DNA from: Streptomyces sp. NRRL B-24484
GTDB lineage: Bacteria; Actinomycetota; Actinomycetes; Streptomycetales; Streptomycetaceae
Assembly: GCF_000717715.1 (NCBI RefSeq)
Contig: NZ_JOAI01000017.1
Coordinates: 1-64,000, forward strand
Length of the DNA: 64,000 nucleotides
Reading direction: 5' to 3'
The position numbers and the translations under genes are program-made. Below the pieces are notes generated by a model that searched no databases, was not told the origin of the DNA, and saw only the letters and a program-made list of their open reading frames with translations. Shown here one piece after another: positions 45,010 through 54,110 of the stretch (position 1 is the stretch's first letter; the number at the start of each line of letters is the position of its first letter).

Positions 45010-47115
45010 TCACTCCGGAGGGTCACTGAGGGGCAGCGACGCCGGAATTCCGGTCGGGCCGTCCCAGACGCACGCCAGATGCCGCCCTATTCCCTCGCCG
45101 CCGGCCGCCGCAATCCGCGCCTCGTATACGGCGCGCGGAAGTTGGGATGCCGTCAGTCCTGCGGCCAACTCGCGCAGCAGCGTACCCGCCCGCGGGTCGG
45201 CGCCCGGCCGGGGCCACACGACGCCGGGCACTCCGACCGCCAGGGCGATCGCGCGCAGCGGTCTCGTCCCGGGCGGGGCACAGCAGAGGGCCACGCCGCA
45301 CACCGGTGTCGCCCGGCCCCGTTCCTGGACGGCCGGGTCGCGCCGTTCCTGCACCAGGACGTCCCCGGTGTGCCGGGTCTGCCAGCGGTAGCGCAGCTCC
45401 GGCCAGTACTCCGGGCGGCGCAGCTCCGGACAGCGCAGCACGACCAGGAAGTCCTGGCCCAGGACGCTGGGGAAGAACTCGTCGGGCCGGTAGACCCATT
45501 GGTCCACGTCGAGGTCGAGTTCGTCCTTCTGGACGAAGAACTCCACGCGCGGCAGCGCACCCGGTTCACTCTCCCGAGTGACCTGGGCCAGCACCTCGGC
45601 CAGCAGATCGAGCAGCGCCGTCCGGCCGATCGGCGCGTCGTGGAAGCTCCGGTGCACGGTCGAGCCGTCGGCGCCGTGGAGTCGGACGGTGCAGCCGAAG
45701 CTGTCGGTGGCTCCTGAACGCCACAGCTGGACCTGTACGGCCGGTGGTTCGTCTCCTGTACGGGCGCGGCGGCCGTGGGTGGCCTCTGTCGCTGTGATGC
45801 GGTGTTCGGCCAGCTCCTCGGCCAGTTCGAGTCGCGCGGCGACGGCGTCGTTCCAGGCGCGCAGGGCGCTGCGGGCGGCCATGTCGGCGGCCTCCGCCGC
45901 GGCGAACTCGACGACTCGCAGCAGGCTCGGGACCTTGCCGAAACGCGGCCGGTAGCTCTCCAGCAGCCGGACCAGTTCGGGCCAGTCGACGTCGTCGAGT
46001 GCCGGTCCGAGTGGAAGCGCCCGGGCGGCGATTCGCCGCGGCCTCGCCGGGTGGGTGGCGAGGAGGTCCAGCAGCTGACGGTTCTCGGCACAGGTCAGCA
46101 GTTCGTCGGGGGCCGCGTACAGCGCCTGGATCTGGAGACCGAGCCGCTCCTTCGGGCCCGGGGTGCGGTCGGACAGCAGAGCGGCCAGTGTGGGAATGCC
46201 GTGCCGGGCGGTCAGAGCGGTCAGGACGAACCACTCGGCCGACGGGTCGCCGGTGGGCAGTGCCACGCCGAGTTGCTCGGCGAACTCCCTTGCGCAGTCT
46301 GCCCGGTCGGCGGCATCGACGAGGATCCGGCCGACCGGATCGATGAGCTGCAGCGACATGGTCGCATGGTAGGGGGCCGCACGGTCCGTCCCGTGCGCGT
46401 CTTCGCGGCGTCCGGCAGCGACCGAGCCGGCCGCGACCGGGCCCGGGACGGGGGTGAGGTCGGGCAGCAGGGCCTGGAGCGCCTCGGTCGGGATCGCGAA
46501 GGCCCGCTCGCGTCGGCGGCTCACCACGAGGCCGACCACGCACTGCCGTTCGCGGTCCCAGAGCGGGCTGCCGCTGTACCCCTCCACGACCCCCTGGGCG
46601 GAGGCGGGGGTGTCGAGCACCAGCCAGTCCTCGGTCCGGCCCTGGACCACGACCGCAGCCACCGTGCTGGCGTGCCCGCTCCCGTACCAGGCGAACGCTG
46701 TCGGCCCGTACCGGTGGTATCCGAACGGGACGGTGGCCGCGCCGTCCGGAAGGCGGTCCACCACCCGCAACAGCGCCAGATCACCGGACCACTCGCTGTC
46801 GCCCTCCCGCGCCGGGAGGTCACCGCTGCGGCGGGCCGGCCACCACTGCTCGACCACCACCCGCAACCGGCCGGCTGCGGCCTGGCCCGGCAGCGCGACC
46901 CGCAGTCCGTCCACCGGCGGCGGCAACTGCTCGAACGGATGCCTCCCCAGTGCCTGGTTGACCACGTGCGCACAGGTCAGCAATCGGCCGTCGGCAATCA
47001 ACAGACCGCCGCCGTAAGCCCGTTCCTCGCCGGCCCGGTACAGGGCGACATGCGCGGCCTTGACGGGCGCGTCCGGATCACGACCCGCAGCCGGCCCCTG
47101 CACAACGCTTCCCAC
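45010..47115 (-). CDS. Trypsin-like protease fused to VMAP domains
   Basis: 701-aa protein. N-terminal trypsin-like domain (about 15-215) with an apparently intact triad: H50 (RLLTCAHVV), D112 (GDLALLRV), S181 (GYSGSP). The central helical part (about 250-440) fits a VMAP middle or effector-associated region. The C-terminal third has VQVQLWRSG, PRVEFFVQKDELDLDVDQW (Glu/Phe-Phe, V-D-Q-W) and RPLRAIALAVGVPGVVWPR, the pattern of the vWA-MoxR-associated protein C-terminal domain. It has no signal peptide, so the protease would act inside the cell. It begins 12 bases after the trypco1 stop and is probably translated from it. By analogy with published comparative work it is the effector of a ternary conflict system. 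Confidence 0.9.
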   Translation of the reverse strand: MGSVVQGPAAGRDPDAPVKAAHVALYRAGEERAYGGGLLIADGRLLTCAHVVNQALGRHPFEQLPPPVDGLRVALPGQAAAGRLRVVVEQWWPARRSGDLPAREGDSEWSGDLALLRVVDRLPDGAATVPFGYHRYGPTAFAWYGSGHASTVAAVVVQGRTEDWLVLDTPASAQGVVEGYSGSPLWDRERQCVVGLVVSRRRERAFAIPTEALQALLPDLTPVPGPVAAGSVAAGRREDAHGTDRAAPYHATMSLQLIDPVGRILVDAADRADCAREFAEQLGVALPTGDPSAEWFVLTALTARHGIPTLAALLSDRTPGPKERLGLQIQALYAAPDELLTCAENRQLLDLLATHPARPRRIAARALPLGPALDDVDWPELVRLLESYRPRFGKVPSLLRVVEFAAAEAADMAARSALRAWNDAVAARLELAEELAEHRITATEATHGRRARTGDEPPAVQVQLWRSGATDSFGCTVRLHGADGSTVHRSFHDAPIGRTALLDLLAEVLAQVTRESEPGALPRVEFFVQKDELDLDVDQWVYRPDEFFPSVLGQDFLVVLRCPELRRPEYWPELRYRWQTRHTGDVLVQERRDPAVQERGRATPVCGVALCCAPPGTRPLRAIALAVGVPGVVWPRPGADPRAGTLLRELAAGLTASQLPRAVYEARIAAAGGEGIGRHLACVWDGPTGIPASLPLSDPPE

Positions 47116-47127
47116 CGATGAGTGACG

Positions 47128-47613
47128 TCAGGACGCCGTCGACACCGCCACCTCAACGGGTGACGCAGGCGGCGGCACAGCGCGGTCCGGGCGGACCCGC
47201 CAGGTCGCGCGCACGGTGAGAGCGGCCTCGCCACCCGCTGCCACGATGCCCAGCCTCAGATCCTTCGACAACTTGACGCCGAACTCGACCTCCACCTGCT
47301 CCGGCGGCCGGGCGGCCGAACGAACGGCACCGTGCACCAGGTCGAGCACCGAACCGAGTGGCTGGAGTGCTTCCCGCAACGCCTCCCCGGTAGTACGGGA
47401 AGCATCGCGCAACCGCCCGACCGCCACGACCTCACCGGCCCCGTCGGGGAGATCCGCTCCCCCGCCGCCCCCGGAGCCGCCAGGTCCACCGGTCCCGGAC
47501 AGGGACGACGGCGAGGGCGACGGCGAGGGCGAGGGCGATGCCGACTCAAGGTCGAATACTTGCAGCAGTACTGACGTACCGTCACTCAGGGCCACTTCGG
47601 TGAAACCGGTCAT
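47128..47613 (-). CDS. Trypsin-co-occurring domain 1 (trypco1) protein
   Basis: 161-aa cytoplasmic protein. Strand-rich start (FTEVALSDGTSVLLQVFDL), a long low-complexity linker of Ser/Pro and Gly (about 27-55, with S-P repeats), then a helix (TTGEALREALQPLGSVLDLV) and the signature VEVEFGVKLSKDLRLGIVAA with A-A-L-T-V-R-A-T-W. This is the CU044_2847/trypco1 module found beside trypsin-like effectors of actinobacterial conflict systems. ATG 47613 is preferred over GTG 47622. It directly precedes the trypsin-VMAP gene and may regulate or stabilise it. Confidence 0.85.
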   Translation of the reverse strand: MTGFTEVALSDGTSVLLQVFDLESASPSPSPSPSPSSLSGTGGPGGSGGGGGADLPDGAGEVVAVGRLRDASRTTGEALREALQPLGSVLDLVHGAVRSAARPPEQVEVEFGVKLSKDLRLGIVAAGGEAALTVRATWRVRPDRAVPPPASPVEVAVSTAS

Positions 47614-47669
47614 GCCCGACACTCTGGCACCGCACGGCCACCGTGGGAAGAGCGGCCCGACCCCGGCGA

Positions 47670-47921
47670 TCAGATCGCGGACAAGAACTCCGAGACCGGC
47701 ACCTCGCCGGACTCGCCACCCGCGAGCGCCCGCCCCAGCTCGCGCGTCCGTTCATCGGCCGCAAGAGCGGCCAACGAAGGCCGGACCGAGACCGAACGAT
47801 CGACCCGGTCCAATGCGGCGGAATCCAGGAGCCCCGGATCCGGCACCGCAGAATCCGGATCGGCAGGATCCACCACGGTACGATCCAGGTCGGCGGGTGG
47901 TGTGGTGGGCTCTGCGGCCAT
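47670..47921 (-). CDS. Small Asp-rich protein at the head of the VMAP operon
   Basis: 83 aa from ATG 47921 (AGCGAGG upstream). The first 50 residues are disordered and Asp/Pro-rich with repeated D-x-x-D spacing (LDRTVVDPADPDSAVPDPG); the rest is a helix (VRPSLAALAADERTRELGRA) and a short tail. No family recognised. It is 56 bases ahead of trypco1 on the same strand, so likely the first cistron. It could be an adaptor, a decoy substrate of the protease, or an unrelated leader. Confidence 0.6.
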   Translation of the reverse strand: MAAEPTTPPADLDRTVVDPADPDSAVPDPGLLDSAALDRVDRSVSVRPSLAALAADERTRELGRALAGGESGEVPVSEFLSAI

Positions 47922-48951
47922 TGACGCCTCGCTTCCACGCGCTGCAGTGCGAACCCCGGGCACGAACTACCCACGGTACCGCGCCAACTGCACTCCGCAC
48001 ATCAGCCCCTGCACGGACGGCTCGCCCGCCCACGACACCACCCGCCGGAGGCCACGGCCCTCCCACGCGGGGACCGGGCAGCCGCGCCACCGGCTCGGCA
48101 ACCTCCTGCAGGCTCGGGAGGGCTGGAGTTCCACTGCCGCCGCCGGGAGCGCGGCCCACGCTCCGCGGCAGTTGGTGGGGGCCGTTCACGCATGGACGCG
48201 CGCCCCGGTGGCGCGGCCGACGTGCCCGGGCGGGCTCCCACCGCTCGATCCCCAGGGGGATCTTGACCACACCGCACCGCGGACGCCTGCGCGTCCTGAC
48301 CGCCGACGGCGCGCCGTACCCGCCGGCGGGTCTCCGACCGTGGTCATGCCGGTGATGTCGCCGGTGGCGATGAGGCGGTTGTATTTCTGCCGGCCGCTGC
48401 CGCGACCGCCGCCCCGACATGCCCACCCGCACCGCCAACGGCGACCTGTACCTCTGCGCCTCGACCTGCAAGGCCGGCACCGGCTGGAACATCTATCAAG
48501 AACATGCCCTGAGCTCGCTCTCCGCGGTCCGGTGTCGAGCGCCGCCCCCGGCGTGGTGCGGTAGGCGGCCGACCCGGGGCGATCGACACGACGAGGCTCC
48601 GGAGCACGCCCTCCCGCCACCCGGCCCGACCGCCGGAACCGCTTCGGTGCGCCCGAGCGGGCGCCGACATCGCGGATTCGAATCGCCATCGAACTCATGG
48701 ACCACTGACCAGATATACGCTCGACCCAGATGTGCGCGAATTACCGGGCCGCCGATCCGCCCTTTCCACGGCCGGCGCCGCGGCCGCACTCCCGGCATGC
48801 CTGGCACTCGATTCGACGTCCAGTCAGATTCGGTCACTATAAGACCAATACGAAAAACTGGGCCCTTCACATTTCTTCCACCGACTTAGCCTGATCAACG
48901 GCCCAACCTGACCTTCCGTCAGGCCGCCGCTGATCCGAGGTGGAGAAACCA
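47922..48951. other. 1-kb divergent region without a supported gene
   Basis: It separates the VMAP operon from the large secreted-protein gene. No frame has consistent codon character. A short + run near 48421-48520 (NGDLYLCASTCKAGTGWNIY) looks protein-like but is isolated. The last 250 bases are AT-richer (for example ACTATAAGACCAATACGAAA at 48836-48855) and probably hold the promoter; a hairpin CCTGAC-CTTCC-GTCAGG at 48907-48923 lies in the leader, 28 bases before the start. Confidence 0.45.
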
Positions 48952-51486
48952 GTGCTGAGAAGCCCGCGTCCGCCCCATCCGATCCGTCCGCTGCGAGCCG
49001 TCACGGCCGCCGCTCTCTCCTCGGCCCTCCTCCTGTTCGGGCTGGGAGCCACCGCTCCCGGTGCCGCCGGAGCGGCCGAGAACGACAGCTCCACCGCGTC
49101 CGCGCTGGTGAAGAGCGCCCAGAACGTCACCCACCCCGGTGCGGCCGCTGCCGACCACGGGGACACCGTCAACTGGACCGTCCGGTACGACGGCGCCGTG
49201 ACGGCCGCCGGCTCCGCGGCCACCGTCACCGACCCGATCACCGGGGCGGGCACGGCCCAGACGTACGTCCCCGGTTCGCTGCGCGTCCCGCCCGGCTGGA
49301 CGCCGTCGTGGTCCACCGACGGCAGCAGCTTCGCCACGACCGACCCGGGCACCGCGACGACCGCGGTCCGCGCGGAGAACGCGACGGTCCGGGGCACCGG
49401 GACGAGCCTCGCCGCCCCGCTGCTGGCGCCCGTCCGGCCGACCCCGCAGTCCACCGGCGGCGACGGGTTCACGCCGATCCTGTACCGGACGGCGTCCGGC
49501 GAGGTCCAGTCGTGGAACATCTACCACCACGCCGCGCGCACCGCCCCGCAGGCGGTCTGCAGCAGCCTGTCCACCGGACAGCCGTGCACCGGCGGTCCCT
49601 GGCCGCGGCCGCTGAACACCACGGCCGGTCCGCTCGGCAGCGGTGCCGCCGGCGACATCGGCAGCCCGCTGACCCCGCAGTACGTGCTCGACCCGCAGCA
49701 TCCGGGCCAGGTGCTCTACCCCGCCGTCACCGCCACCGCGGTCGGCGTCGGCTGCCTGGACCTCGCCGCGCAGGCCAACTGCGGCTTCGTCGCCCTGGAG
49801 AACACCGGCGGAACGCCGAGCCGCGCCAACAGCCTGGCCGGTCTGGTCCGGGCCGGCGACAGCGTCTACGGCGTCGCGACCACCGGTGAGGTGCTGTGCC
49901 TCTCGCTGGCCGACCGCACCCCGTGCGCCGGGCAGCCCTTCGCGCCGGTCGTCGCCGCCAACCACGACCTGCCGAGCACCCCGGGCGCCCTCTACCTCGG
50001 CGCGCTGACGGTGGTGGGCGACAAGGTCTTCGCCTCCTCCTCGCCGCAGAGCAGCGGCTCCACGGCCTCCGGACCGCCCGCGCTCGGCTGCTTCGACACG
50101 GCCACCAGGGCGGTCTGCGCGGGCTGGGAGTCCCCGCACCCCGCCGGGCCGAACGCCGGCTACTACACCTACGACGCCTACACCTCCTACGACACCGCCG
50201 GGCACCCGGACGGCGTCTGCACCAGCACCGTCGGCGGCGCCCACGTCCTGACCACCTGCTACGGCCTCGACGGCTCCGCGCACGCCGCGCCCGCCACCCT
50301 CGCGTCGCTGGCCGGCAGCGTGCTGACCTTCAACCCCGAGACGGTCACCACGGACACCGGGACGCGCAGCTACTTCCCCGTCTGGGGCGGCTCCGTGGCC
50401 GGGGCGACGGTCTGCCACGACTGGACGACCGCCGCACCGTGCGCGGGGTTCCCGATGCCCGCGTCCCACCCGGGCGTCAACGGCGGAGCCACCCGTGACT
50501 ACGGCTACGCGTACGACGCCACGACCCGCTGCCTGATCGGCCTCGGCGACGCCGGCGTCCTGTTCTCCCTGGACCCGGCGTCCGGTGCCACCCCGTGCGT
50601 CCACAGCGGCGCGGCCGTCACCCTCAAGCCCGCCGACTTCTACTGCGACGGCGCCACCGGCCACGTCCAGGGCTACACCCGGGCACGGCTGACCGACATC
50701 GACCTCTCGCACGTCGACCTGGCGGCGTCCCGCGCCCTCGTCACGGACCCCGACGGCACGCCCGTCGCCGCCCCGGCCCTCGCCGCGGACGGCACGGTCG
50801 ACCTGTCCGGCGTCTCAACGACCGCGCACCCGGCGATCACCGTCACGGCGCAGCTGGTGCTCACCTCCACCGCGGACTTCGGCACCGACAACCACCCCGC
50901 GCTGGTCGTCGAGTACCAGGGCGACGCCCCGCAGATCTGCTTCCGCACCACGGTCACGGCCGACTGCGCGACCGCGTCCGTCACCAACACGGCGACCGGC
51001 ACCGACGCGACCGGTGCCCTCACCTCCAACACCGTCACCACCGCCGTCGTCCCCGGCGCCGGCTGCCAGCCCCGGGTGAGCGTCGAGAAGGAGATCTGCG
51101 GCTCCGGGAACCCGCACGACTGCGGACCGGGCGGCCCGGGCCCCTGGGCCAAGACCAGCCCCGTCGGTCTGCTGGGCCTGCTCGGGCACGCGCACTGGCG
51201 GATCACCGTCACCAACGCCGGCCCGGTCGACGCCGCCGCGGTGACCGTCAACGACGCGGTCACGCCCTCCTGCAGGCAGGCCGCCGGCACCTTCGCCCTG
51301 GCGGCCGGGACCAGCCGCGCGGTCTACTGCGACTCCCTGCTGGTGGCACTGCCGCTGAAGAACACCGCCTCGGCGAGCTTCGTCCCCGCGAACTCGCCGC
51401 CGGGCACGGCCCCCACCACCACCGCGCCCTCCTCGGCGGTGGCCTGCTCCCTGCTCTGCATCCTCGCGACCCCCGGCAAGGACTGA
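48952..51486 (+). CDS. Large secreted protein with Cys-paired repeats and a DUF11-like tail
   Basis: 844-aa exported protein. Arg-rich start, hydrophobic AAALSSALLLFGLGAT and cleavage near AAGAAENDS. Residues about 50-150 form a beta-sandwich (TVNWTVRYDGAV, VTDPITGAG). The centre (about 200-560) contains at least five diverged repeats around C-x-D-x-A-T-x-x-x-C-A-G (GCLDLAAQANCG, LCLSLADRTPCAG, GCFDTATRAVCAG, VCHDWTTAAPCAG, FSLDPASGATPC), likely blades of a disulfide-tied beta-propeller. Near 705-820 a DUF11/isopeptide-like domain (VSVEKEICGSG, HWRITVTNAGPVDAAAVTVND) ends in a short hydrophobic tail. No sortase motif is seen. GTG 48952 has GGTGGAG upstream. Possibly an envelope or spore-surface protein. 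Confidence 0.85.
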   Translation: MLRSPRPPHPIRPLRAVTAAALSSALLLFGLGATAPGAAGAAENDSSTASALVKSAQNVTHPGAAAADHGDTVNWTVRYDGAVTAAGSAATVTDPITGAGTAQTYVPGSLRVPPGWTPSWSTDGSSFATTDPGTATTAVRAENATVRGTGTSLAAPLLAPVRPTPQSTGGDGFTPILYRTASGEVQSWNIYHHAARTAPQAVCSSLSTGQPCTGGPWPRPLNTTAGPLGSGAAGDIGSPLTPQYVLDPQHPGQVLYPAVTATAVGVGCLDLAAQANCGFVALENTGGTPSRANSLAGLVRAGDSVYGVATTGEVLCLSLADRTPCAGQPFAPVVAANHDLPSTPGALYLGALTVVGDKVFASSSPQSSGSTASGPPALGCFDTATRAVCAGWESPHPAGPNAGYYTYDAYTSYDTAGHPDGVCTSTVGGAHVLTTCYGLDGSAHAAPATLASLAGSVLTFNPETVTTDTGTRSYFPVWGGSVAGATVCHDWTTAAPCAGFPMPASHPGVNGGATRDYGYAYDATTRCLIGLGDAGVLFSLDPASGATPCVHSGAAVTLKPADFYCDGATGHVQGYTRARLTDIDLSHVDLAASRALVTDPDGTPVAAPALAADGTVDLSGVSTTAHPAITVTAQLVLTSTADFGTDNHPALVVEYQGDAPQICFRTTVTADCATASVTNTATGTDATGALTSNTVTTAVVPGAGCQPRVSVEKEICGSGNPHDCGPGGPGPWAKTSPVGLLGLLGHAHWRITVTNAGPVDAAAVTVNDAVTPSCRQAAGTFALAAGTSRAVYCDSLLVALPLKNTASASFVPANSPPGTAPTTTAPSSAVACSLLCILATPGKD

Positions 51487-51511
51487 CCCCCCCCGACCGC
51501 CCGGCGAACCC

Positions 51512-51542
51512 GCTCCGTACGGCCGCACCGGCCGTACGGAGC
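51512..51542 (+). terminator. Perfect 13-bp hairpin after the secreted-protein gene
   Basis: GCTCCGTACGGCC (51512-51524) and GGCCGTACGGAGC (51530-51542) around GCACC, 25 bases after the stop. Strong terminator. Confidence 0.8.
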
Positions 51543-51766
51543 ACCGCGTTCCCGGGCACGGCGGTCCGGGCACGGCGGTCCGGGCACCGGGCCGGGTGCG
51601 AGGCCCCCAGGCACCACCCCCTCGACCACCGGTGGGCCGTCACCCCGCACCCCGTCGGGTGGACAGGGCCCCGTCGTGACTGTGGCACCGGTGATCACTC
51701 CGGTCGGGCCGGAAGAGTTCTCCGCACCGGCACCACCCACACGGAAGGGACCACCAGGACGGGCGC

Positions 51767-51955
51767 GTGACCAAGGAGGAATTCCTCTACGACATCGAGC
51801 GCAGGATGATCGGCAAGACACCCGCCACGGCCGCCCCGTACCCCGCCCTCGTCGCGGACCCGGCGTTCGAGCTGATGGACACGGCCGAGAAGGGCGCCGT
51901 CGGCGAGGAGGCGTTCGTGACGTACACGCTCTCCGCCTTCCCCTGCACGGCGTGA
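51767..51955 (+). CDS. 62-aa peptide facing an ATP-grasp gene
   Basis: A short frame from GTG 51767 (CAGGACG upstream) with good codon bias. An acidic, amphipathic leader-like part (TKEEFLYDIERRMIGKTPAT, then YPALVADPAFELMDTAEKGA) is followed by a hydrophobic C-terminal end F-V-T-Y-T-L-S-A-F-P-C-T-A containing the only Cys. The layout (charged helix, then short aromatic/Ser/Thr tail) is compatible with a modified-peptide precursor, and the convergent neighbour is an ATP-grasp enzyme, but no core consensus is recognised. It may simply be a small unknown protein. Confidence 0.55.
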   Translation: MTKEEFLYDIERRMIGKTPATAAPYPALVADPAFELMDTAEKGAVGEEAFVTYTLSAFPCTA

Positions 51956-52045
51956 GGCCGCCGCCCCGCAGACCCGGGCGCGGGGGCCGCGGGTGTGCCG
52001 TCCGAGACGGGGCAGCGGCGTCCCGCAGCGGGTGCCGCCCGGCCG

Positions 52046-52828
52046 TCAGCCGCGCACGAACGCCAGGTCCGCCGGACGTACCCGCTCGCGCGGACCCGCC
52101 GCGCGCAGCACCACGTCCAGCACGCGGCCCGGGTCGGCGGCGTACGCGTGGGAGAACCACGCCATGTTCGCCTCCACCACGGCCCAGCGGTGGCCCGGGA
52201 GGTACGGGTCGAGCAGTTGCCCGACGTCCAGGACGACGGCGCTCGGCAGGGTGTCGCCGGCCGTGGCGATCAACTGGTCGACGAACTCCGCGATCTCCGC
52301 GGCGGCGCCCCCGTCCGCGCCGTCCGTCCCGTCCAGGGGCAGTGGGCGCGGGTCCGGCCGGCCGAACACGGCGTACCGGCTCGCCGTGGCGATCCGCCCG
52401 TCCAGCAGGAACAGCCGGTACTCGGCCGCGAAGGTCACCACCTCCGAGAGCAGCACCGGTGTTGCCGGGTCCAGGTCCGCGGGCAGGCGGGAGCCGTCGG
52501 CGTAGACGTCGGCCGGGAAGGACTTGTCGCGCGGCGGTTTGACGAACGTCGGCCGGTCGAGCGCCCACGCGTCCACGGCGGTGGCCGACCGGATCCGACG
52601 GCCGGTGAACTCCTCCGGCAGCCGGGCGAGCCAGTCGTCGTCCGGTTCGAGCAGGGCGAACCCGAGCTCGCCGGCCAGTCGGGCACCCGCGATCGGCCCG
52701 CCGTACCAGTGCGCCGGACCCGTCACCGGGCCGAGGTCCTCCGCTGTCCGGACCTCCATCCCCCGTCCCGCTGCCTCAACGGCCAGCAACTCCATCGTCG
52801 ACGTCCGCCGACCGGGCATGACCAGCAC
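52046..52828 (-). CDS. ATP-grasp domain protein (DUF4343-like)
   Basis: 260-aa cytoplasmic ATP-grasp-type protein. Seen: M-P-G-R-R-T strand start, AHWYGGPIAGARLAGELGFAL, LEPDDDWLARLPEEFTGRR, the nucleotide-binding strand P-T-F-V-K-P-P-R-D-K-S-F-P-A, S-E-V-V-T-F-A-A-E-Y-R-L-F-L-L-D-G-R-I, VVLDVG and the metal-binding W-A-V-V-E-A-N-M-A-W. It belongs to the DUF4343 group, whose ligase substrates are unknown. GTG 52828 (AAAGGGGGG upstream) is preferred over 52939. It follows the aldo/keto-reductase gene by 131 bases on the same strand and faces the 62-aa peptide gene. Confidence 0.88.
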   Translation of the reverse strand: MLVMPGRRTSTMELLAVEAAGRGMEVRTAEDLGPVTGPAHWYGGPIAGARLAGELGFALLEPDDDWLARLPEEFTGRRIRSATAVDAWALDRPTFVKPPRDKSFPADVYADGSRLPADLDPATPVLLSEVVTFAAEYRLFLLDGRIATASRYAVFGRPDPRPLPLDGTDGADGGAAAEIAEFVDQLIATAGDTLPSAVVLDVGQLLDPYLPGHRWAVVEANMAWFSHAYAADPGRVLDVVLRAAGPRERVRPADLAFVRG

Positions 52829-52959
52829 CGCGCCCCCCTTTCGGTCCGCAAGGACCGCCAGGCTAGCCGCGCCCGGTCCGCGCCCGCAGCCGGTTTCCCC
52901 GCCGCCCCGGGGGAGCCCTTTCCGCGGTTCCGCGGCCACGGACGGCTCGGGACCGTCGG

Positions 52960-53946
52960 TCAGTGGGCCGCGTCGAGCCGGGCCCGCTGGTCGGCCGTCA
53001 GTGTGAGGTCGACGGCCGCCAGGCTCTCCTCCAACTGGGCCACCGAGGAGGCTCCGACCAGGGGCACGACGGGCACCTCACCGCCGATCAGCCACGCGAG
53101 CACCACCTGGTTGACGGTGGCCCCGCACTCGGCCGCAACCTCCGTCAGCGCGGCCCGCCGGGCCCGGGTGCCCGCGTGGTCGAAGGCCGGGCCGAGCGGC
53201 TTGTCGGCCCGCACGTACCCGCCGCCGAGCAGCGGCGAGTACGCCACCAGCGTCAGCGAGGGGTCCTCGCGGACGTAGCCGAGCAGGTCGCCCGCGACCA
53301 CGCCCTGATCACCGTCGGGGCCGAGCGCCCCGGGCAGATCGGCCCGCCGCCGGAAGTAGCTGTGGCCGTACTGCAGCACCTCGTACCCCGGCAGCCCTGC
53401 GGCCGCCGCGAGGCTGCGGGCCCGTTCCACCCGCCAGCTCCAGTGGTTGCTGACACCCAGCAGTCCCACCGCTCCCTCGTTCACCAGCACACCGAACGCC
53501 GCGACCGTCTCCGCCAGGGGCACCGTGGCATCCTCGATGTGCGCGTACAGCAGGTCCAGTTTCTCGACCCCCAGCCGTTCCCGACTCCGTTCGCACTGCT
53601 CCCGGATGGTCCCGGCCGACAGGCCCTCCCCGTTCTCCACGTAGCCGGTGCCCGGCGCGAGCGGGCGAGCGCCGACCTTCGTCGCGATCACCACTTCGTC
53701 CGTCACGCCCCGGCTGCGGCGCCAGCGGCCGAGGACCTCCTCGCTCGCACCGCCCTGACTCCCGTCGATCCAGTACGCGTAGTTGTTGGACGTGTCGATG
53801 AACGTGCCACCCGCCTCGACGAAGCGGTCCAGCACGGCGAACGAGGTCTCCTCGTCCGTCAGCGTCCCCATCAACATCGCGCCGAGGCTCAGGACGCTCA
53901 CCTCCCGGCGGGTCCGCGGGTCGGTGCCGATCGTGCGGTACTCCAT
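52960..53946 (-). CDS. Aldo/keto reductase
   Basis: NADPH-dependent TIM-barrel oxidoreductase, 328 aa. Catalytic tetrad visible as D51-region FIDTSNNYAYWIDGS (Asp and Tyr), K in VIATKVGARP and H in LLYAHIEDATVPL; the cofactor site follows in GVSNHWSWRV and PLVGASSVAQLEESLAAV. It is of the general AKR type acting on aldehydes or sugars; the substrate is unknown. GGGAGG precedes ATG 53946. It stands upstream of the ATP-grasp gene on the same strand, with a 131-base gap, so co-transcription is possible but not shown. Confidence 0.92.
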   Translation of the reverse strand: MEYRTIGTDPRTRREVSVLSLGAMLMGTLTDEETSFAVLDRFVEAGGTFIDTSNNYAYWIDGSQGGASEEVLGRWRRSRGVTDEVVIATKVGARPLAPGTGYVENGEGLSAGTIREQCERSRERLGVEKLDLLYAHIEDATVPLAETVAAFGVLVNEGAVGLLGVSNHWSWRVERARSLAAAAGLPGYEVLQYGHSYFRRRADLPGALGPDGDQGVVAGDLLGYVREDPSLTLVAYSPLLGGGYVRADKPLGPAFDHAGTRARRAALTEVAAECGATVNQVVLAWLIGGEVPVVPLVGASSVAQLEESLAAVDLTLTADQRARLDAAH

Positions 53947-54110
53947 ACCGATCCTCCCTCCGGAGCCGCCGACGACGGCCCCCGGCAGGAAGTGTGGATC
54001 TTGGAGTGCACGCGAAGTCAACCGGTCCGGATCACCGACCCGGGACGCGGCCCTCCCGCAGGGCCCCCGCGACCGCGCACGGGGCCGGCGGGTCCGGGAT
54101 GCGGCGGGCC

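Noticed and set aside
45775..47121. A 448-codon plus-strand frame across the trypsin-VMAP gene
   Set aside because: Antisense shadow; the minus-strand protein has a complete protease triad and VMAP features.
48419..48564. Protein-like run NGDLYLCASTCKAGTG.. before the secreted-protein gene
   Set aside because: No ribosome site, no sustained codon bias and no recognised family; similarity to the secreted protein is too short.
48670..48690. GATTCGAATC string
   Set aside because: A short palindrome without tRNA arms.
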